The notes beneath the pieces are model-generated. The model saw only the letters and a list, made by a program, of their open reading frames with translations. It was not told where the DNA came from and searched no databases. From Irineochytrium annulatum (taxonomy: Eukaryota; Chytridiomycota; Chytridiomycetes; Chytridiales; Chytridiaceae), in NCBI GenBank assembly GCA_027600665.1, contig JADGJL010000277.1:1-19500 (forward strand): a DNA stretch of 19,500 nt, given 5' to 3'. Below, piece by piece: positions 17,201-19,500 of this stretch. The first letter of the stretch is position 1, and every line of letters begins with the position of its first letter. A program made the translations under genes and the position numbers.

Positions 17201-19117
17201 TCAACGACGTCGTTACGGCTGATATCAGGCAATCCGTCCTTGGTCCCAGACACGGAAATCTCGCAGCTCGGCGGCTTGTCCTCCAACCCCTTCACCACGC
17301 CCTGAGGCAAATACCGTTCAATCTCCCCCTTGAAGTTTTCCCTCCGTTTCTCCTCCTGACTCCGAAACTTCGCAAGTACCTCGGCCATCTCTTTCGCTTT
17401 GCTGAGAAACACCTTCACATACTCCTTTCTCCGAGCGACTTCCACCAATGTCGCGCCCCAAGCAGGCGGCATCCGATGAACGTGAAGAAGATGTGAGAAA
17501 GCCTGCGACTGAGACGATAGCGTTCCGCTCAAAGTTGATAATAGCGGCCCTATTTCAGCTATGGAGCTTTGCAGCGTCGAGATGCTTTGCAGGCGAAGGA
17601 TGAGGTGATGGGAAAGGGAGACTCGTGATTCGGCAAGGAGGTTTAAGGTCGTTCGGACCTGGGTATCGAGTTGCGTAAGTGCCGGGAGGTACTCCGATCG
17701 ATGAATCTCGTAGAGGTGGTCGAGGGCTTGTATTATATCGGGAGTTTGCGAAGGCGGGGACTGCATTAACGTGTGGAGCGATGATTCAACTCGGCCATAA
17801 TCCCGCTCAAGGGTTTGGCGCCGTTGATCAATTTTTACGACGAGGTCCTTAACGGTATCAACGACAGTTTCTAGTTTCGAAAAGCTGTCCCATGTTAGTT
17901 CATGGCCGCCATGACGAACGCTTACTCTAAATCAATAACTTGGTTCTTCTCGGATTCGGTCCCTTGCTTAATAGCGTTTACGGTCTCCGCTACATTTGCT
18001 GTCTTGCGTACGAGTTGTTCTAACGTAACACTAAACATGTTGCTACAATCAAGGCGACTTACCATGCGCCGACCGGCAATTCTCAGCCCACGTAACCAAC
18101 TTCTCCTCCGGCACGAAGTCGCTCAAAAACCGATGGTCCTCCACGATATTAGGATGAATAGGTATCCGGTGCAAGGCTTGGAGATCGGAAGGGAAGCTAT
18201 AAGAAGTCAACAACCAAGCTAAAAACGTTCTAAGGTACTTTTTGAGTAAGCCAGCATGCTTGGCGAAGTCCTTTTGAGCCCTCTGATTGTACGAGTCAAA
18301 TCCGTCGCAAACTGATTTGCTATGTCCGTCGAGATTCGTGACAGCTACGCTAAGTGCCTGCGCTTGGATGCGCTGCTCTGCGAAGCATCCTGTCAGCAAA
18401 CGAAATAGCGTCATCAGCCCAACCTTTGAGCACAGTTTCGCAAGAATTCAAGTGATTTCCTCCCGTCTTCGACAACGCAATGGCGTACGAGACATGAGAC
18501 CGAAAAGCGTTTAGATAGGCCTCTGATTGATGCTCGAGAGAGACTGACACACGCTGAGTATGAGGAACGATGGGCTCTAACACCTCCAAAGGTACGGGAG
18601 GCTCGATTTCAACTGTGTGCCTGATCGAAAGGTGAGACTTTTCCACAGTAGACAAGTTCTACCGGATGAACGACTCGATACTGGTCCGTGGATCGAGAAG
18701 CAAGCGATTGAACACGAAAATGATAAGCTCTCCCTGCACGTCGCCGTCAAGTCAAAACCAGAAGTCGCCATCCAACCTCATGTCTCCCGGCAAGGTTGCC
18801 TCCGCTCGCGACGGCAGATACAATCATGTCGTTCTTGCATTGCGCGCCCTTATCGGTCAGCAGAATCTGGGATATTGGAGGGATGGAAGTCAGGGCCTGA
18901 ATTTCGCGCTTAAGCTCATCCAGCCTGGATTCGTAGGCACAGAGTACCGTTAGAGACTTGGAGTTTAATCAAGCGATCCCTCCGGCCGAGGTTAGTGGCG
19001 AACCCTCGCCACTGGGCCTCCCAGCCGTTAAAGGGTATACCGAGCCACTCACCCTTCGCCAGGCTGGAACGGCCGGGTCGGCAGCAGTAGCCCGGTCTCC
19101 GCTGCGTAGACCAGCAT
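14293..19117 (-). CDS. ATG11: Autophagy-related protein 11 (Atg11/FIP200-type scaffold)
   Basis: Ten exons: 19053..19117, 18777..18924, 18663..18733, 18424..18620, 18063..18377, 17926..18019, 16810..17884, 14883..16761, 14784..14835 and 14293..14740. Introns are 128, 43, 42, 46, 43, 41, 48, 47 and 43 nt and all junctions keep the frame. The product is 1447 residues, longer than yeast Atg11 (~1178). The N terminus, MLVYAAETGLLL, followed by LDELKREIQALTSIPP and SQILLTDKGAQ, matches the Atg11/RB1CC1 start, as does LIIFVFNRLLLDP. The middle contains AYENRIKTLEKVL and long heptad-rich coiled coils (~660-740 and ~870-1090), separated by a Ser/Pro stretch. The C-terminal Atg11 (CLAW) domain is clear: KITFQRFQTHDLVLFLPTRN, WAAFNVNAPHYFL, NPFGLAEGTRFFWCEVED. 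Atg11 organises the pre-autophagosomal site, binding cargo receptors and the Atg1 kinase in selective autophagy. A 34-nt alternative at the exon 4/5 junction was rejected for a 46-nt intron with a properly placed CTGAC branch. The gene is 170 nt upstream of the dynamin-like start. Confidence 0.92.
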
Positions 19118-19450
19118 GACGGCGGCGGGGCGCGGTCGGCTCCGATCTGTCGATGGTGGGCGAGCAGAAAGGAGGCTCAGAAGTTTTGAGCCGGCGCGGC
19201 CACCAGAGGCTGGGCGAACGGACGCTGGGATCCAAGGGAGGATGCGGGTGCGCGCGACTGGACCGGCAGGGCCAGCTCGTGCTGGTCCAGTGGAATGCAA
19301 AGTCCTTCTGCTGTGGGATCACTCAGGCTGTAAATTGACTTGATCGCTGTCACTTCCCATCTTCATTGCCGGAGTGATCAATACTCCATCCGCCTGTTCA
19401 CCCTGCCCGCGATCCGATCGCAGTCGCCGGGCCATCATCCGCCTCGGCTG
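19118..19450. promoter_or_regulatory. Upstream region of ATG11, possibly a divergent promoter
   Basis: This stretch of about 333 nt precedes the ATG11 start on the minus strand and should hold its leader and promoter. A GC-rich part (19118-19330) contains an inverted repeat, ACTGGACC (19257..19264) and GGTCCAGT (19284..19291), that overlaps a second possible stem (CCAGC..GCTGG). Open frames cross it on both strands but none is recognisable. No RNA gene is seen. Confidence 0.45.
19257..19291. repeat. Inverted repeat upstream of ATG11
   Basis: ACTGGACC and its exact reverse complement GGTCCAGT are separated by 19 nt; the spacer has an alternative short stem (GGCCAGC/GCTGGTC with one G-U pair). 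If the ATG11 transcript starts upstream of this, it would be a leader hairpin about 140-175 nt before the start codon. Confidence 0.4.
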
Positions 19451-19500
19451 ATGTCGCCGCTACCCCAGATTCCCGGCGGTTTCGTTGACGTCCCAACATC
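19451..19500 (+). CDS. Possible start of a divergent gene, cut by window edge
   Basis: An ATG at 19451 opens a frame to the window end, giving MSPLPQIPGGFVDVPT. Only 16 codons are visible, too few for recognition. Its position, about 330 nt from the divergent ATG11 start, is compatible with a shared promoter. It may equally be non-coding or an internal fragment of an upstream-started exon. Confidence 0.25.
   Translation, partial: MSPLPQIPGGFVDVPT

Noticed and set aside
18378..18423. A 34-nt intron (acceptor at GACAG) at the ATG11 exon 4/5 junction
   Set aside because: It would be too short and its branch would touch the acceptor; the downstream CGCAG acceptor gives a 46-nt intron, keeps the frame and puts CTGAC at a normal distance.
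19049..19300. Upstream extension of ATG11 exon 1 to an in-frame ATG at 19300
   Set aside because: The added residues are low-complexity, while the internal start MLVYAAETG matches the usual N terminus of Atg11-type proteins.

Overview
The window looks like nuclear DNA of a GC-rich, compact fungus. All recognisable genes are eukaryotic and intron-containing. Ribosomal protein eS4, an Atg11-type autophagy scaffold, a Tcp11/Sok1-family protein and a large alpha-arrestin-like protein together suggest a fungus. A soluble-adenylyl-cyclase-like (ADCY10-type) gene at the left edge suggests an early-diverging zoosporic lineage (chytrid or blastoclad type) rather than a Dikaryon; that lineage call is inference. 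Most introns are very short (41-66 nt), with GT/AG ends and, in many cases, a CTAAC or CTGAC-like branch sequence 10-25 nt before the acceptor. The exon models were built by eye from splice signals, frame continuity and protein-family similarity.

Layout, left to right. 1-994 (minus): N-terminal part of a class III (soluble type) adenylyl cyclase, running off the left edge. 1460-4838 (minus): a 1056-residue Tcp11-domain protein with an IQ motif, 5 exons. 4839-5841: a 1 kb divergent intergenic region. 5842-7280 (plus): 40S ribosomal protein eS4 (RPS4), 6 exons, the only confidently called plus-strand gene. 7281-7618: convergent 3' regions. 7619-10234 (minus): arrestin-fold protein with a very long insert between the two lobes. 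10342-11284 (minus): HDHD2/LHPP-type HAD phosphatase, 4 exons. 11362-14122 (minus): Mx-like dynamin-family GTPase, 4 exons. 14293-19117 (minus): Atg11, 10 exons, 1447 residues. 19118-19500: upstream region, possibly with the start of a divergent gene at 19451.

The block ATG11 - dynamin - HAD phosphatase - arrestin is tandem on the minus strand with tight gaps (170, 77 and 107 bp between stop and next start). The genes do not form an obvious single pathway. The most suggestive pairing is the soluble-cyclase-like gene next to the Tcp11/Sok1 gene: both families have been linked to cAMP/PKA signalling and, in animals, to sperm function, so the pair is a candidate for a zoospore-motility link (hypothesis only). 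I see no mobile elements, tRNAs, rRNAs, CRISPR arrays or clear new defence-type system. The best leads are the cyclase domain with both metal-binding aspartates replaced by glutamate, the arrestin with a roughly 490-residue inter-lobe insert, and a stop-free 42-nt putative intron in the arrestin gene.
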